Of a stretch of DNA of 64,000 bases, positions 1-12,675 are shown one piece after another. The notes below the pieces were generated by a model. It searched no databases, had not been told where the DNA came from, and saw only the letters and a list, made by a program, of their open reading frames with translations. Position 1 is the first letter of the stretch, and every line of letters starts with the position of its first letter. Source of the DNA: Temnopleurus reevesii (taxonomy: Eukaryota; Echinodermata; Echinoidea; Temnopleuroida; Temnopleuridae); assembly GCA_036244855.1 (NCBI GenBank), contig BQKZ01001787.1, forward strand, positions 6,115 to 70,114, given 5' to 3'. Position numbers and translations under genes: made by a program.

Positions 1-360
1 GGGGGCTTAGCATAGCTGCCAACCAGTACGGATTCCTTTCCACATTTCAACTCTATTACACATAGCAAGGGAGTGTTGAATTGAATAGATAGTCAAGATC
101 AGTTTACAGGCAAAGAAGAATATAAACCAACACACCTGTTTCTCCCATAAAAATGCTTTTTCATCCACCGAATGAATGTTTTGCTGCTACAGTGTATACA
201 AAATGGCATACCTCTCAATCTTATAAATAGCTTCCAGATGCTTTCCAGCTGATGCCATTGATTCAAGGAGACAAAAAGGTGGAATTGTTGACATAACAAT
301 GTCTTACTTAATTACTGATTGCCAAATAACAATGTACTCCAAAAGCAAGTAAAATAGGAG
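1..360. other. unannotated flank
   Basis: AT-rich sequence with no open reading frame of convincing composition and no repeat structure that I can define. The short minus-strand ORF here (99-299) has no recognisable family signature and I treat it as chance. Confidence 0.5.
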
Positions 361-655
361 AAAAATACGGATTTCGGTTGGCAGCTCTGGCTTAGGGGCG
401 CAAGCCCCCGGTTCAGAGCTAGGGGGCGCCAACATTTTACGACAAAGAGGCCTTAAAATTGCTTAAATGGGGGCGCCAAATAGTTGTAAGGGGGCGCAAA
501 ATTTTAGTTGATGATTTTTTTTTTCATTTTGCTTGTCAGCTCTCCTCAGCCCCCCCCCCCCCGGGGGGGGCAAATTTGAGGTGAAGACCTTTTTTTTTTT
601 TGCATGTCACCTCAGCCGGTCAGCCGGGAGGGGGGCGCCAAATCAAAATCCAGGG
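361..655. repeat. GC-rich interspersed repeat with reiterated GGGGGCGCCAAA
   Basis: The 12-mer GGGGGCGCCAAA or a close variant occurs near 422, 469, 490 and 631, inside a block with poly-C/poly-G (549-570) and poly-T tracts. Composition differs sharply from the AT-rich flanks. The block looks like an old interspersed element. No termini or target-site duplication could be defined, so the class is unknown. Confidence 0.4.
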
Positions 656-2649
656 TGCGTGCATGGTGATGTTCCCCTTTAATGCAGTGGATCTTTATCA
701 TTTGATCAGTCCTGTACACATTACCGCAAAGGACTATCTGTATAAGGGAAGTGACCCTTTGCGCACATAGGGGTGACGCTGACAGGTTCAATTTGCATTA
801 GTTTTAGGTTCTCTGGGCTGTCACCACTGCTACAAATACATGTTCTTGTAAGATGCACAATACTTTACATGATTTCTTGTAGGTCTTTATTATCATCGTC
901 ATAGTTATCACTTATATTCTTAAAGAAAATTAACAAGAAGAAGAACAACTACACTATATTTTTATGATTTTGTGGTTGTTTTTTTTTTCAGTCTTTTAAA
1001 TGTTATTGATAAATGAATATATTGTTACTATGATTTTTGTTATTGTTGTTGATATTTATAGTACAGGTAGTACATGTAATTACTACGGTAGTCATACTCT
1101 TGGTATCATCACCCTTTTTCTATGTGAAGTCATTTGAATATTTTGCATCAAGTGAACAACATTGTTCATTTCTGTGTATGTCTTTGAATAAAACATAATC
1201 ATTTACATGTTCATTAATCAGGAATAGGCCGATTTACTTGTAGATTCAACTTCATGTACATTTCTTGTCAACCACCATATTTACAAGTACAGTGTACGTG
1301 GTATTCCTTAAACTGACTAACAATTGAACTCCAATAATTGGAATCCAGATTGGATATTGATTAGATGTTGCTTTGTCAGGCAAGCCTCTGTTAAGCTTTC
1401 AGGTTGTCAGGAGCAACTTTTGCTTAGTAAATAAAGAATGTATATACAATGTATGCACCTTTTAATAAACCTGCCCATTTAATCTTTTGTCATACACGTG
1501 TTCATAGTCTTTTCTGACCTTTGGTATTTTTTATATACAGGAAGCTCTGAGATCATGTGGAACTAGCTGAACAGATCGATCTAGATGCAGGCTGTTGTGT
1601 GTGAAAATTACATTGTAAGTACTCAAATATTAATATAACAGGTGTATATCTTTTTTTAAATTTTGATTTAGGACTCTTTAAACATAGCTAACCCACTTGC
1701 CCAGGGAAAGTGAAAATACTGCATTAGGAAGCATTTCTCATAGGTTTTCTCAAATGGGCAAGTGTAATTTTTATTAACAAAGGCAAAATCAACATCCAAA
1801 ATCAAGGCTTTGCCATTTGATATTTTATAGTCGATGTTCGAAAATTTAGAGGCAAGAAAACATTGACTTTTGTACATTGACATTATAATCTAAATATTGT
1901 TTGAAATATTATGATATGCTCATGCATTTTTTATTTGAACCCTTTAACCCTTTCATTCTAAGGTATCTGATTTGACTTGTGCAGTGCTCAGTGAATTCCA
2001 ATATCAGTGCAGTAGAGGTATTCATGTACATGTACCCCTATATGATCAGCACAAGAGATGCGCAAAAGACTTTCACTAATGGATTAATTTGACCGGCTAC
2101 AAGCAGGTCAGGTCTGTGGGATGATAATATATGATGTGTATGAACTGTTTGCATCACCTTCAGCCTTCATAATGTTCAGCTGACAGATGATAATTTATAT
2201 AATAATGACAGATGCATTTTATATGTTGTATCTTGCACAATGAATTAAATTTCATGCAACTATACATGTACGCTGTAGGAAATGTCAGGACTTCATTGAT
2301 TCAATAGGTTTCCATTATGTAGTTAAATTTATTCATGTACATGTATGCCCCAAGACAAACTATATATGTATGTATTCCATTGTCAATAGACAACTACAAT
2401 GTACGTTAGTTTTGCTAACCCGGAAAAACATGATATAGTTTATTCAACCTAGCCACAATTATTTGTTCCATCTATTGAAATGTGATTGTTTGTTATCAAG
2501 TGAAGATATATTTTCTCATCGAATAATTATATTTTCTACATTAAACACAAGATATCTAGTGTTGGTAATGACCAGGAATTTAATGTTCGAACAATTACTG
2601 GTACACAAAAAGTTTAACAGAATGGCCAAATCTAAATTATTCTATTAAT
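656..2649. other. noncoding, TACATGTA-rich
   Basis: No gene supported. The stretch contains several copies of the palindrome TACATGTA or overlapping CATGTACATG (for example near 1074, 2025, 2264 and 2333). A possible 5'-UTR exon lies near 1542-1614, preceded by a pyrimidine-rich tract and acag and followed by gtaagt, but nothing in the sequence ties it to a gene. Confidence 0.4.
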
Positions 2650-3690
2650 ATACATTTTTTTTAAATAGGTGCCAAATGATGTTGCAAGAAAACATGTAAT
2701 ATCAGAGAATTAAGCGGATAAATGTTCATAAAATGGGCTTTGTCGTAAATTAAAATGTTACACTGTCCCACATGCTGCTTCCTGTATTGACTTGAGTGAA
2801 AAAAGACACATCGACTAAGAGTAAGATCTTCAGGTTTTTAACCAGTCTTGGATTTATTGTACTTTGTTAAAGTTTTCCTGTCAACACAAATCTCATGTGT
2901 TTTGTCTCCAACATCTATCTATCGTAACCACTTATTTTCCGAATCAAAGTTATGTTCAAGTACTTGATATTACATATCAGTAGAACTTCAATTGGTGTAT
3001 GTATGCCTACATGCAACAGAGAAGATGGCATTTGTGTGATGTGCAATATTGTGTGGTGCAGATTCAGGCTTCCACAGTGCATAATGTTAAAGATATATTC
3101 TGGTATTTGTTAAAAAGATAAAATAAATGTTCACAGAATCGCACAAAATGTGAGAAGAATGTTCAGAACTATGAATAAATAATATGTGCCAAAGTGTTTT
3201 GCAAGAAAATGTATAATGGCAGAGAAATGTGCAAATAAAGGGTCAAAATTGGGCCATGTCGGGCCGACAGATTTTATACCAGTCCCACGCGCTGCTTCCT
3301 GTGTTTGCTGCAGTGGACAGAGCACATGGAGAATGGCATAATTTCGCTTTTAACCGGTTTGTGGTTATCATATTAGTTTTCCCTTGTCTACACAAGTCAC
3401 GTTGTGCTTTGTTTGTATTAACATAAGATTATTTTAATCATTCATTTTTCCAAATTGAAGTTCTTTGCAAGTACTTGATATTCGCTTTAATGTCGCTCAA
3501 TGTACTGATAACAACCTAAATGAGTTAATGGCAGTAAGGCAGGCATCCGTCCTTGGAACTGTCAAATTGCATGATCACTGTTACAGAGTGAAGATGCAGT
3601 GTCATATGAGAGTGCATTTACAACTCACACATGAAAACTGTACATTTCATGTAGGCCTACAGTAAAGCAGTGATATCAAAGCTGATCATG
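2650..3690. repeat. divergent direct duplication, about 525-bp period
   Basis: Two diverged copies run in the same direction, roughly 2655-3130 and 3180-3690. Shared landmarks in the same order are GCTGCTTCCTGT (2772 and 3291), the 'tttttaacc...tttcctgtcaacacaa' block with its counterpart near 3350-3395, and CAAGTACTTGATATT (2956 and 3468). A further 60-bp piece, near-identical between 3520-3580 and 3790-3850 (around GGCAGGCATCCGTCC), shows a second, more recent local duplication. No coding potential is seen. Confidence 0.6.
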
Positions 3691-4075
3691 ATCAACAAAT
3701 AGAAAAATCCTATGTTCGGCAGAAGTTTGTATAAGGTGTTAAGTTGTGCAGTGCATATAATGTAGCCTAATGTAACATTGATGACATCCCAAATGAGTTA
3801 ATGGCAGTAAGGCAGGCATCCGTCCTTGGAAGTGTCAAATTGCATGATGACTGCTCAGGAGTATTAAGGATGCTATCTCTTTTGTATATATATACATGTA
3901 GTGCATCTCCATTCAACAACCATAAATTTCAGTAGGATGGAAAATCTCTAGATACATTAACGATCATGGCCTCCAGATAGAATGTACCATATTTGTTTGG
4001 AGTGTAATGATTGAACTCATTTAACATTATGAATTATCTTATTTTACATTATTGTACGTGAAATGAATTTGAATA

Positions 4076-6345
4076 AAGTGCGAATGCTGGCTGAATTACT
4101 TTGTACGGTGTATATTGATATTCGGATTGCGATCCAAACCACTTTCATTACTAAGTGCGAATGCGCCTACATGTACATTGAAATCTGAAGACGAGTGCAA
4201 TTAGATGCATGCATTATTGATGGCGATGAAAGATAATGTTTCATGGTGCTGCAGTGCTTGCCTGATTCCTCCGTTCTGTCAATAGCCCCAGGCAGAGTAA
4301 TGTATCACAGAAAATATAGGTTTCAATTGCAAACGTGAGAGATTGTATTTTGTACTGTTGGCTACCATACAACTTGCACCAAGTGCGCAAAAATTCATTC
4401 TTCCCTGCATGTTGTAGATTAAAACCTCTCTGACATTCATGGAGGGGGATGTACAGTAATGAGTTCTACACCAATAAAATACATGTAGGTATAGATTTAG
4501 GATTTTATTTGGAAAAATTAATTTATGCAAATTACTAGGAGAAGGCTTCGAATTTGAATCACTTAAAGGAGAATCACGAAGGCATTATCAAGCCTGGAAC
4601 GTGCGGGTTTGACGAACGGAATGCGAACAGAGTGCGAAAAGTGATTGGTATTGTGAGATCAAAAAAGGGAAGACATTTCGAGCAAGAATGAAACAAAAAT
4701 TGGACGAACCAAACAACTTCCACTGAAGCCTTCGAAAGGGTTATATGCACACAAAAGAAAGTATTTCCCCGATTTATACGGGGTATTCCTGTTCAACATT
4801 ACTCAGCAGAATAAGAGGAAGGTATTTCCTTATGTGTACATAATAGAGCTATGAATCCACAACACACTGCTTGAAATGGTTCAGTAAATAGACATGTCCA
4901 ATGAATGAAATGTTACAATAACAACCCAACTCCTTGAGTGTGGCAATTATTTTCTCAGATATAAAAGGCATAAGAAACAAAGGAAAGAATGTGCGAGCGT
5001 ACCATTTGATTTACGACAACAATGCACTTGCACCTTACTTCCAAGAGCGTTTGCCGTCATAGTATTTTGGATAGCTTTACAGGACAAAAATTATATAAAT
5101 AAAATAATTCAAAGCATGTAGAGGAAGACAGTTTGCCCTCTAAATTATGCTGGATGGTTCCTTCTGCAAATGTACTCTCCTTGACGTCATGAAGTAAATA
5201 ACACGAAATAACTCGAAATAACTCGAAAGATCCCGAAACCGAAATGCAAAAGCGAGCCCTAAAATCAGGTTTTTTGTTTTACATGATCGAATTTGATATA
5301 AAACAGTTCTTTCAACATATTATCCACATAATCACCTTTTCGTACTTGTAAAATATGTTGTATTCGTGATTTCCTTCGTGGTTCTTCTTTAAAGTGTGAC
5401 TCTGTGAATTACACCTAAATTGATATTTGGATCATGGTCCTAACTGCTTTCATATGTAATGCGAATGCGCCTACATTGAAATCTGAAGACGAGTGCAATT
5501 AGATGCATGCATTATTGATGGCGATGAAAGATAATGTTTCATGGTGCTGCAACGCTTGCCTGATTCCTCCGTTCTGTCAATAGCCCTAGGCAGAATAATG
5601 TATCACAGAAAATATCAAAGGTTTCAACTGCAAACGTGAGAGGTTGTATTTTGTACTATAGGCTACCATACATGTACAACTTGCACCGTGTTTGTGTGCA
5701 AAAATGAATTCTTCCCTGCATGTTGTAAATTAAAACCTCTGACATTCATGAAGGGGGATGTTTTTATTTACATTACAGTGACGGGTTCAACACCAATAAA
5801 ATAGGTATAGGTTTACAATTTTCTTGTAAAAGATTAATTGATGCAAATTACAAGTACTACATGTAGGCTTCGAATTTGAATCACCTAAAGCGTGAATGCT
5901 GCCTGAATTACACTCTACATTGACTTTCGGATCGCGATCTAAACTACTTTCATTTTGTAGTGCGAATGCGCTTATATTGAAATCTGAAGACGAGTGCAAT
6001 TAGATGCATGCATTATTGATGGCGATGAAAGATAATGTTTCATGGTGCTGCTGCGCTTGCCTGATTCCTCCGTTCTGTCAATAGCCCCAGGCAGAATATT
6101 TTGTATCAGAGAAAATATCAAAGGTTTCAACTGCAAACGTGAGAGATTACATTTTGTACCGTAGGCTACCATACAACTTGCTCCGTGTTTGTGTGAAAAA
6201 AAAATGAATCGATGAATTATTGCTCTATGTTGTAGATTATAACTTTTCAGTTTTTCATCACAGGTTTCCACACCAATGAAAGAAATGTTTTCTTTAATCC
6301 ATGTAAAATGAATTGGTGCAAATTTAATGCAAAAATTCTCCAATG
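4076..6345. repeat. tandem array, three units of about 490 bp
   Basis: Three direct copies begin near 4083, 5394 and 5890. Each contains the block running from GAAGACGAGTGCAATTAG through the paragraph with GATGGCGATGAAAGATAATG (4188, 5486 and 5986) to the motif TCGAATTTGAATCAC at its 3' side in the first two. Removing the 826 bp between 4567 and 5392 makes units 1 and 2 directly adjacent, so the array is a true tandem later split by a transposon. The longest ORF (5972-6343, minus) is antisense to the repeat and shows no family signature. Confidence 0.8.
4567..5388. mobile_element. TTAA-flanked non-autonomous DNA transposon, 822 bp
   Basis: The termini are AGGAGAATCACGAAGG (4567-4582) and CCTTCGTGGTTCTTCT (5373-5388), inverted repeats matching at 14 of 16 positions, with TTAA on both sides (4563-4566 and 5389-5392). 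The uninterrupted junction survives in the neighbouring tandem unit near 5880-5890, so insertion and target duplication can be read directly. TTAA targets belong to piggyBac and Kolobok; termini starting AG fit Kolobok better than the usual CCC of piggyBac. No transposase ORF is present. Confidence 0.8.
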
Positions 6346-6772
6346 CCGCGATGGTGGAGTAGGTATTAGTACATTAGCCCAACATATAATTGGAATAGAA
6401 ATTTGGATAAATGTAATAGGCTTCCCACCAACCCTTCCTTGAATTTTTTTTTTTTTTTGGTCTTATTTGTTTATTTTTCCTGTTGATAGTTCATCTGCCA
6501 ACTTCAGCCTCAACCCCCCCCCCCCAAAAAAAAAAAAACTGCTCCTTGATCTGCACCTGTCAATAACCTGCAAATAATTTTTACAAGGAAATTAATCTTC
6601 CCAAAAAAAAGATGGAGAGAGAATTGTGGTAATGTACATCATGTACATGTAAAGTACAAAGTGTTGCAAAATTGTTTCTAGTTTTTCATGAGCAACAAAC
6701 TAAAAAAAAAAAAACTTGTGTTATCCCTTTCATCTGCACATTACTCATGTGTCTGGTAGATTTGCTGCACTG
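6346..6772. other. noncoding with poly-C/poly-A tract
   Basis: Contains a C12-A12 junction near 6514-6538 and TACATGTA palindromes. No gene is seen. Confidence 0.4.
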
Positions 6773-7870
6773 TCAGGAAAGTAGGTCGGTTTGTTCAGCT
6801 TGCTCAGGAACCATGTCAATTCATCTTTGTTTTTCATCCTGTATTATTGGAAATGGGGATTTTGATCATGAACCATTGGACGTCCGCACACTTGCTGATT
6901 GATTACAGGAATGTCCTTGATGGGATGTACAAATTTGTCCTTTATGATATTACATGTATGTGTACATGGAACATCTTGTTCTGAACTGTTCATGTGCAGC
7001 TACAATGTACATGTACTATGATATTGTGGTGAATTTTGTTGGGAAAAAATTGAATAAATATACATGTATTTGAACAAAGAAAATAGATACCAGTCACGAG
7101 AGGCAGATTTGCTAATAGATTCAAATACATACAACTGTAATGTTACATCACGTACATGTATATTGATTAAACTGGATAGTAACAATTACTGCAAGTCAGG
7201 AAAGTACATGAACATGTACATGTAGGTCGGTTTTTTCTGTATGCTCAAGGAACCATGTCAATTCATCAGATGTTTTCGTCCTGTAGTGGAAATTGGGATT
7301 TTGATCATGAACTTACCATTGGGCATCCGCATGCTTGCTGATTGCTTTATAGACGAATGTCCTTGATGAGATATACGAATTTGTCCTTTATGATGTGTTC
7401 ATCGAACATCTTGTTCTGAACTGTACATGTGCAGCTACTAAGATATTGTGATGAATTCAGTTTGGAAAAAAATTGAATAAATGTACATGCATTTGAACAA
7501 AAAAAATAGATACCAGTCACAAGAGACAGTTTTGCTAATAGATTCAAATACACTGTACAATATATACAACTGTTACATCACATACATGTATTCCTTAAAC
7601 GGGATAGTAACAATTACTGCAAGTCAGGAAAGTACAAGTAGGTCGGCTTGTTCAGCATGCTCATGAACCATCATCCTGAAGTAGAAATTGGGAGTTTGAT
7701 CATGAACCATTGGACGTCCGCACACTTGCTGATTGATTAGACTGATGACCTTGATGGGATGATCAAATTTTTTCCTTTACAATCCGAGTATTTATGTGTA
7801 CATCGAGCATCTCGTCTTCTATACCTGAACTAGCAATTATGAAAATTATTAAGGTGAATTCTGTTAGTGA
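6773..7870. repeat. tandem array, about 425-bp period, 2.6 units
   Basis: Three direct copies start at CAGGAAAGTA near 6773, 7197 and 7625. Each continues with GTAGGTCGG, then a block around GGGA(T/G)TTTGATCATGAAC and GACGTCCGCA (GGCATCCGCA in copy 2), then CCTTGATG(G/A)GAT. The third copy fades after about 7870. Copies differ by many substitutions and small indels. The small ORFs within it are frame accidents of the repeat. Confidence 0.75.
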
Positions 7871-8755
7871 AAATTACTTGCCTGTTATCGCTAAAACATA
7901 GGATATTAGGATCACTGGACCATATCCATTGTCCTCAGTTTTTATTGAACAGTGATAAAAGGTAGGCCTACATGTACAGTACATTGTATGCAAATGATTC
8001 TGATTTCGAATGTGTACATGTACATGACATTGGCAGTAATTTCCAAAGGACATGATAGTGATTAGACGTGGTCAATTACCTAAGGCATCGCAGGTCTGAA
8101 TTTAGTTTTATTAAATATTTTCTGATAATGGCAGTGAATCTGATCAGAATTTAACAAAATTATCATGTTCACTGCCATCAGAAAATTATCAATCACAGGT
8201 TGTCAGAGCTGTTCACTTACATTCAATATACATATCGTATCCTTTCAGAATAGGTTTTGTGGGATTAAAAAGTGTATGCAGTGTATAGAGGAATCATCTG
8301 TATATCAAGAAAAGGTTTTTAGAGAGGTTTTCTTTCTCTTCTTTTGCTGTGATTAATTTGATTCGGCTTTGTCCTATATGCATGCTGCATATATATGTAC
8401 ATTCCCAGCTTTGACAGAAATGATACTTTATTTTGAAGGCCTTGTGAATCCTCTCCATGTGCGACTAAAGGAAGTACGTTTTTCCGGTCACCCTTTGAGA
8501 AATCCCGAGGAAGTTTAAAAGTGTTGAGTGGAGGTCGTCCCCATTCGTCTGCTTTCCTGTGTCAGGGTTATTTGATTTTTTTTCTATTTGATTTATACAT
8601 GTAGGCATTTGGTGTATTTTTAGCATTACATGTAGGAGTTCTGATGAGCTACAAGTGCTACACACTGATGTACAATACGCTGTTTTCATTTTAAAAAAAC
8701 TGTCATTTTAGTATTACTGTAGAATTACATGTACTGTCCATTTACAAACATGAAG
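7871..8755. other. noncoding
   Basis: AT-rich sequence without a defined gene or repeat boundary. Short ORFs at 8165-8356 (+) and 8465-8689 (-) have no recognisable domain and lack splice context. Confidence 0.4.
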
Positions 8756-8759
8756 TTAA

Positions 8760-9269
8760 AGCCCAAGTACAGTTTTGGTAAAAGCGAATATTTTTATCGC
8801 CAAATTTTGTCTTCAAATCTATATAAAATGAAACACGATATCATGAACATGTTGTACAAAAGATTGTGCGAGAAATGAACAACTTTTGGAAAAGTTATAA
8901 CCTAAAATGTGCACAATATTTCAGCGTCGTGTCCCCCTACGCTAATTCAATATTTTCTTTCTTGATAAAGAACAACTTCTCATGAACAGAATTGGATGAA
9001 AATTTCAGAATCTATTCTTTGTGTATTCCTTTTTATTATGCTTTAATCAAATCTTGGAAATAACTTTGTATATGCCCGAAAAGAAGCAAAATATTGTTAT
9101 AACCAAGAGAGGGCGCTAAATTCGATTTAACGGTCGAATTCAAATTTTCAAAAGCATTAGCTCGTAGAAAAAGATGCTATGGTCTTAAAATGTGTATAAA
9201 AATTATACGTCATGGTAAATTTCCCCAAAATTCACATTTCTTAATCTTTACCAAAACTATACTTTTGCT
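8760..9269. mobile_element. TTAA-flanked inverted-repeat element, 510 bp
   Basis: The left end is AGCCCAAGTACAGTTTTGG. The right end, read as its complement, is AGCAAAAGTATAGTTTTGG. Both are bordered by TTAA (8756-8759 and 9270-9273). It has no coding capacity. The TTAA target and purine-first ends resemble the element at 4567-5388, which points to a Kolobok- or piggyBac-type mobiliser acting in trans; which superfamily cannot be settled from termini alone. Confidence 0.7.
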
Positions 9270-9273
9270 TTAA

Positions 9274-11309
9274 GAATTCCTTGGAATAAAACACTGTTTT
9301 CCTTCAAATCATTAAAAAAAATCAACACCATTAGAATATACAGGTCCTAATACCAACACAATAAACAAATGTTTGGTTCAAATTCATGGGAATTTATTTA
9401 TACATGTATGTAGTTGTCTGTATATAGGTTTGAGCTAGTTTTAGTGTAAAGTTTGGGTATTGAATGTGAAACTAGCGAAGATAGTAATTTTAGTATACAT
9501 GTCTACTCTAGGCAGGCATACTTTCTCTCTCTCTCTCTCTTTCACTTTCTGTCAGCTGTACCGTAATTTTAGTCCGAGTTCCTTTTTTGAGTCGCAGTGA
9601 CGAAAAGCTCTCTACCTTTCATCCTGGAGATAAAGGATGTAAAAGACAAAAATAACCACATTGCATTGAAAATGCCAAGGAAAAGCAGTGATTACCTTCA
9701 CCAAATATTGACAAAGGGAATTCTGTCATTGAAGGTAATGGGAAACAGGATTCACAAATGTTTTAGATGATATTGTTTTATGTCTGGTAAAAGGATGTAA
9801 ATGCCACTGTTTTCATAATACATTGTTTGTACAGTACATGTATGTGCATTCTGTAGAGCATTTCAAAATCACAGTCAGAGTTGTATCACGATAGGATTTA
9901 GAAGATATTTACTGTCACAATGTATATTTTTTTATCTTTTGCCAAAGAGGACAATGTTATTGTGTGCCCAAATAGGCCTACCCGTTTCATAATGTGGTTC
10001 AATTTCCTTTTGAGCATCATGTCAAATGCATAAATTTGGCAAGCTTCAAAACAGGATGTGAATCTGACTTCTACATGTAGATACTTTTTTGTTGTGCAGT
10101 AGATCAAAAATATACAACATGTACAGTACATCATTTGTATTTTGTAGACACCGCTACAAGAGAAAAAGAGAGAGAGAGGAGGGGAGAAGTAGGAGAGAAT
10201 GAAGTGTAAGTTTTACAGAGTTGTATTCATAACCCATGGAATATTGATTAAGGGTATATTGTTAAAATGGCAGAAGAACGTCTTTTAAAAAGCTTTCCAT
10301 TGAAAACACATTTTGGTTACCTGCTTTGGAAAGTGTCATTTGAAAGTTACAAATCCAAGCTATATTGTCTTGTGGAAGAAAGACAGAAATCATCAAGCTT
10401 TTATTTGATTGCTCCTAAGTGTAAAACTGTGAGGAAGAACCTATTCACTTTTCCTGATGTGCAGACTGAAATGACTATTAAAAAGTTGTATAATGTTGTG
10501 TTATTGACCCGACCTCATGCAGGCACGCAAACCAAATAACAGAGCTCTTTAGTATTCCCTCACCTAATTCTGTTTTTGACATTGGTTGGATTAATAATGA
10601 GATAATGTAGGCCTAGATGGATTAATAAATTCCAAACAGCCGCAACTGCAGGATACCTCCCTCCCTGCGGTTGTGCACATTAGCTTCAACATGACATCTT
10701 CTTGTGCCCCATATCAGGAGGGAAGTGGGATGTTTTTTTTACATGGATATTAAAGATGTTAAAAAAACAAAGTGACTGTCAGTTATCTTGTATGAAATAT
10801 TGGACATCACAATGTTGATCTGAGCCCATTTTCTCACTTTTGATAGTTCTTCTCTGCCGTGTCTTTCTCTTCAGAATTATTTGCCACATAGGGGCTGTTT
10901 CATATGAGGGTAACAGTTTCACTGTAAGTTCGGTTTTATTTTTTGAGCAATAATTTTGCAGAAATGTTACCTTAGAGAGCATGTATTTGATCTCTTTATT
11001 TGTTTTGTCATTTGGAATATGATGCTGCTTATTCAATAGTTTGGAAAATGACAATAAGAATATTGAAAACAATGTAAAGGCATTAAAAAGTAATTTGTCA
11101 CTCGTGTAAATTTGTATAAAATGTAACGAATGCTCAATAGATATTTCGGATATTTAGAGATGAGTGCCTGCAATACACCAATCACAAGTTAGTAATTACA
11201 AATTATAAACAATTCTCTACTTATAAACAAAGAGTGGAAAATGCCAAAATCTTCTGACATGCGCAATATCCACTTACACTTGTTATATTCTGCAAAAATT
11301 GTAGAACAG
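9274..11309. other. noncoding, small CT and purine tracts
   Basis: Includes a CT run at 9524-9541 and a GA-rich tract at 10158-10190. A 90-codon plus-strand ORF (10267-10539) is the longest in this part. Its translation has no motif that I recognise and no splice or promoter context, so I do not call it a gene. Confidence 0.4.
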
Positions 11310-11383
11310 GGGGCCTGTAACATAAAAGATGCAATTAAACTTACGATAAAGATTTATCGTATCTCTTTTATGTTACAGGCCCC
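11310..11383. repeat. 74-bp foldback palindrome (mini-MITE)
   Basis: Perfect 20-bp inverted arms (11310-11329 and 11364-11383), beginning GGGGCCTGTAACAT and ending ATGTTACAGGCCCC. The loop contains a second perfect palindrome, TACGATAAA-GA-TTTATCGTA. The GGGCC terminus resembles those of longer elements at 25846 and 37741. It would form a strong hairpin as RNA or single-stranded DNA. No clear target-site duplication is visible. Confidence 0.75.
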
Positions 11384-11690
11384 TGGTGTTGCATTCTTAT
11401 TCATTTATATGAGGAAGGATTATTCTCTTCTATAGAAGAATGTCTGTCAATATTTTAAAGGGAATTTTTCATTTTGTCCTTTCTTCATGTTCAATACGAA
11501 AAATTGCCTGATGTTCAATTGGGTCAGTTTCCATCTATCATGATTTTTATAGAAGCAGTTTCCTTCATGAACCACAAGAGAAAGGAAGCATCATGCCTGG
11601 CTTTTTCCTTTCTTCTCAGTGACTAAACCCTGTCTATTTGTCTGTTCCCTTGCCAAAGAAACAATGCAGAACAAAGGACGTTTGTCCCTA
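11384..11690. other. noncoding
   Basis: No feature could be defined here. Confidence 0.4.
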
Positions 11691-12675
11691 GCAATTAATG
11701 TCTCCCCTGGACAATGTCTGCAACAGGTAGTTCAAGTAGATAAAGTTTGTGAAACCTGCAGTTATTGTTTGGACAATTTTAGCTCAATATATGAATAATT
11801 TTAATCTTCAAAATGGTCAGGCATTGAGCTCTGTGATGAATGGATCTACATTTATGAATTTCTTTGTGTCATGATGTATCAATTCTGTCCCAAGCAATTA
11901 GAGTCTCCCCTGGAGAATGTCTGCAACAAAAAGTTCAATTTGCAAAACCTGCAGTTATTGTTTGGACAATTTTAGCTTTTATACAATTTTAGTCTTGAAA
12001 ATAGTCATGCATGGAGCTCTGCAATAAATTGATTTGGCAATTTATCTGTGTCCTGATGTGTCAATTTTATCCCAAGCATTGTCCTTGCCTGTTAGAGGTA
12101 GTTACTGCATGGACTTTGTTAAAGTGCACTAAACCTGTTGGTATTTATTGGATATTTCTAGCATTTTGATATAAAATTATGCCTCTTTGTACATGTAGTC
12201 TACAAAATGGTCAGGCACGGTGCTATGCAATGAGTAGGTCTAGGAATTGCTCTTTGTCATGATGTGGTATCAATTTTGTCCTTAGCAATTAGCATCTCTT
12301 GTGGACAACACCAGCAACAGGTAGTTAAAGATTAACCGGTAGTTATTGTTCGGATATTTGTAGCATTCCAATTTAGAAATATGTCTTCTTGCACAATGTA
12401 ATCTGCGAAATGGTGAGGATCGGTAACACTCTGCGATGAGTAGATCTATGGATTTCCCTGTGTAATGTATAAACTTTGTCCTAAGCAATTAGCGTCTCAC
12501 ATGGACAAAGTCTGCAACAGGTAGTAAAGCATGGACTTTGTTATTAAAGAGCACTAAACCTTCAGGAATTTATTGGATATTTCTCGCATTCGGATATGAA
12601 AATGCTCTGTGGTGAGTACATGTAGATCTGGGAATTTCTGTCTGTCATGATGTGGTATCAATTTTGTGCTGTGAT
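11691..12675. repeat. tandem array, about 200-bp period, five units
   Basis: Direct copies start near 11691, 11894, 12073, 12283 and 12484. The recurring landmarks are AGCAATTAG(N)GTCTC, GGACAA(N)GTCTGCAACAGGTAGT, TTATTG(T/G)TTGGA(C/T)A, and TGGTCAGGCA...GAGCTCTG(C/T)(A/G)ATGA, ending in TCATGATGT(G/A)TATCAAT. Unit 3 is the most diverged at its start. No coding potential is seen. Confidence 0.8.

Noticed and set aside
1542..1614. Possible 5'UTR exon between acag and gtaagt
   Set aside because: Good splice-like borders, but nothing connects it to the gene 19 kb away; kept only as a remark.
10267..10539. 90-residue plus-strand ORF as a small gene
   Set aside because: No family motif, no splice sites or promoter features; length is within chance expectation for this AT-rich region.
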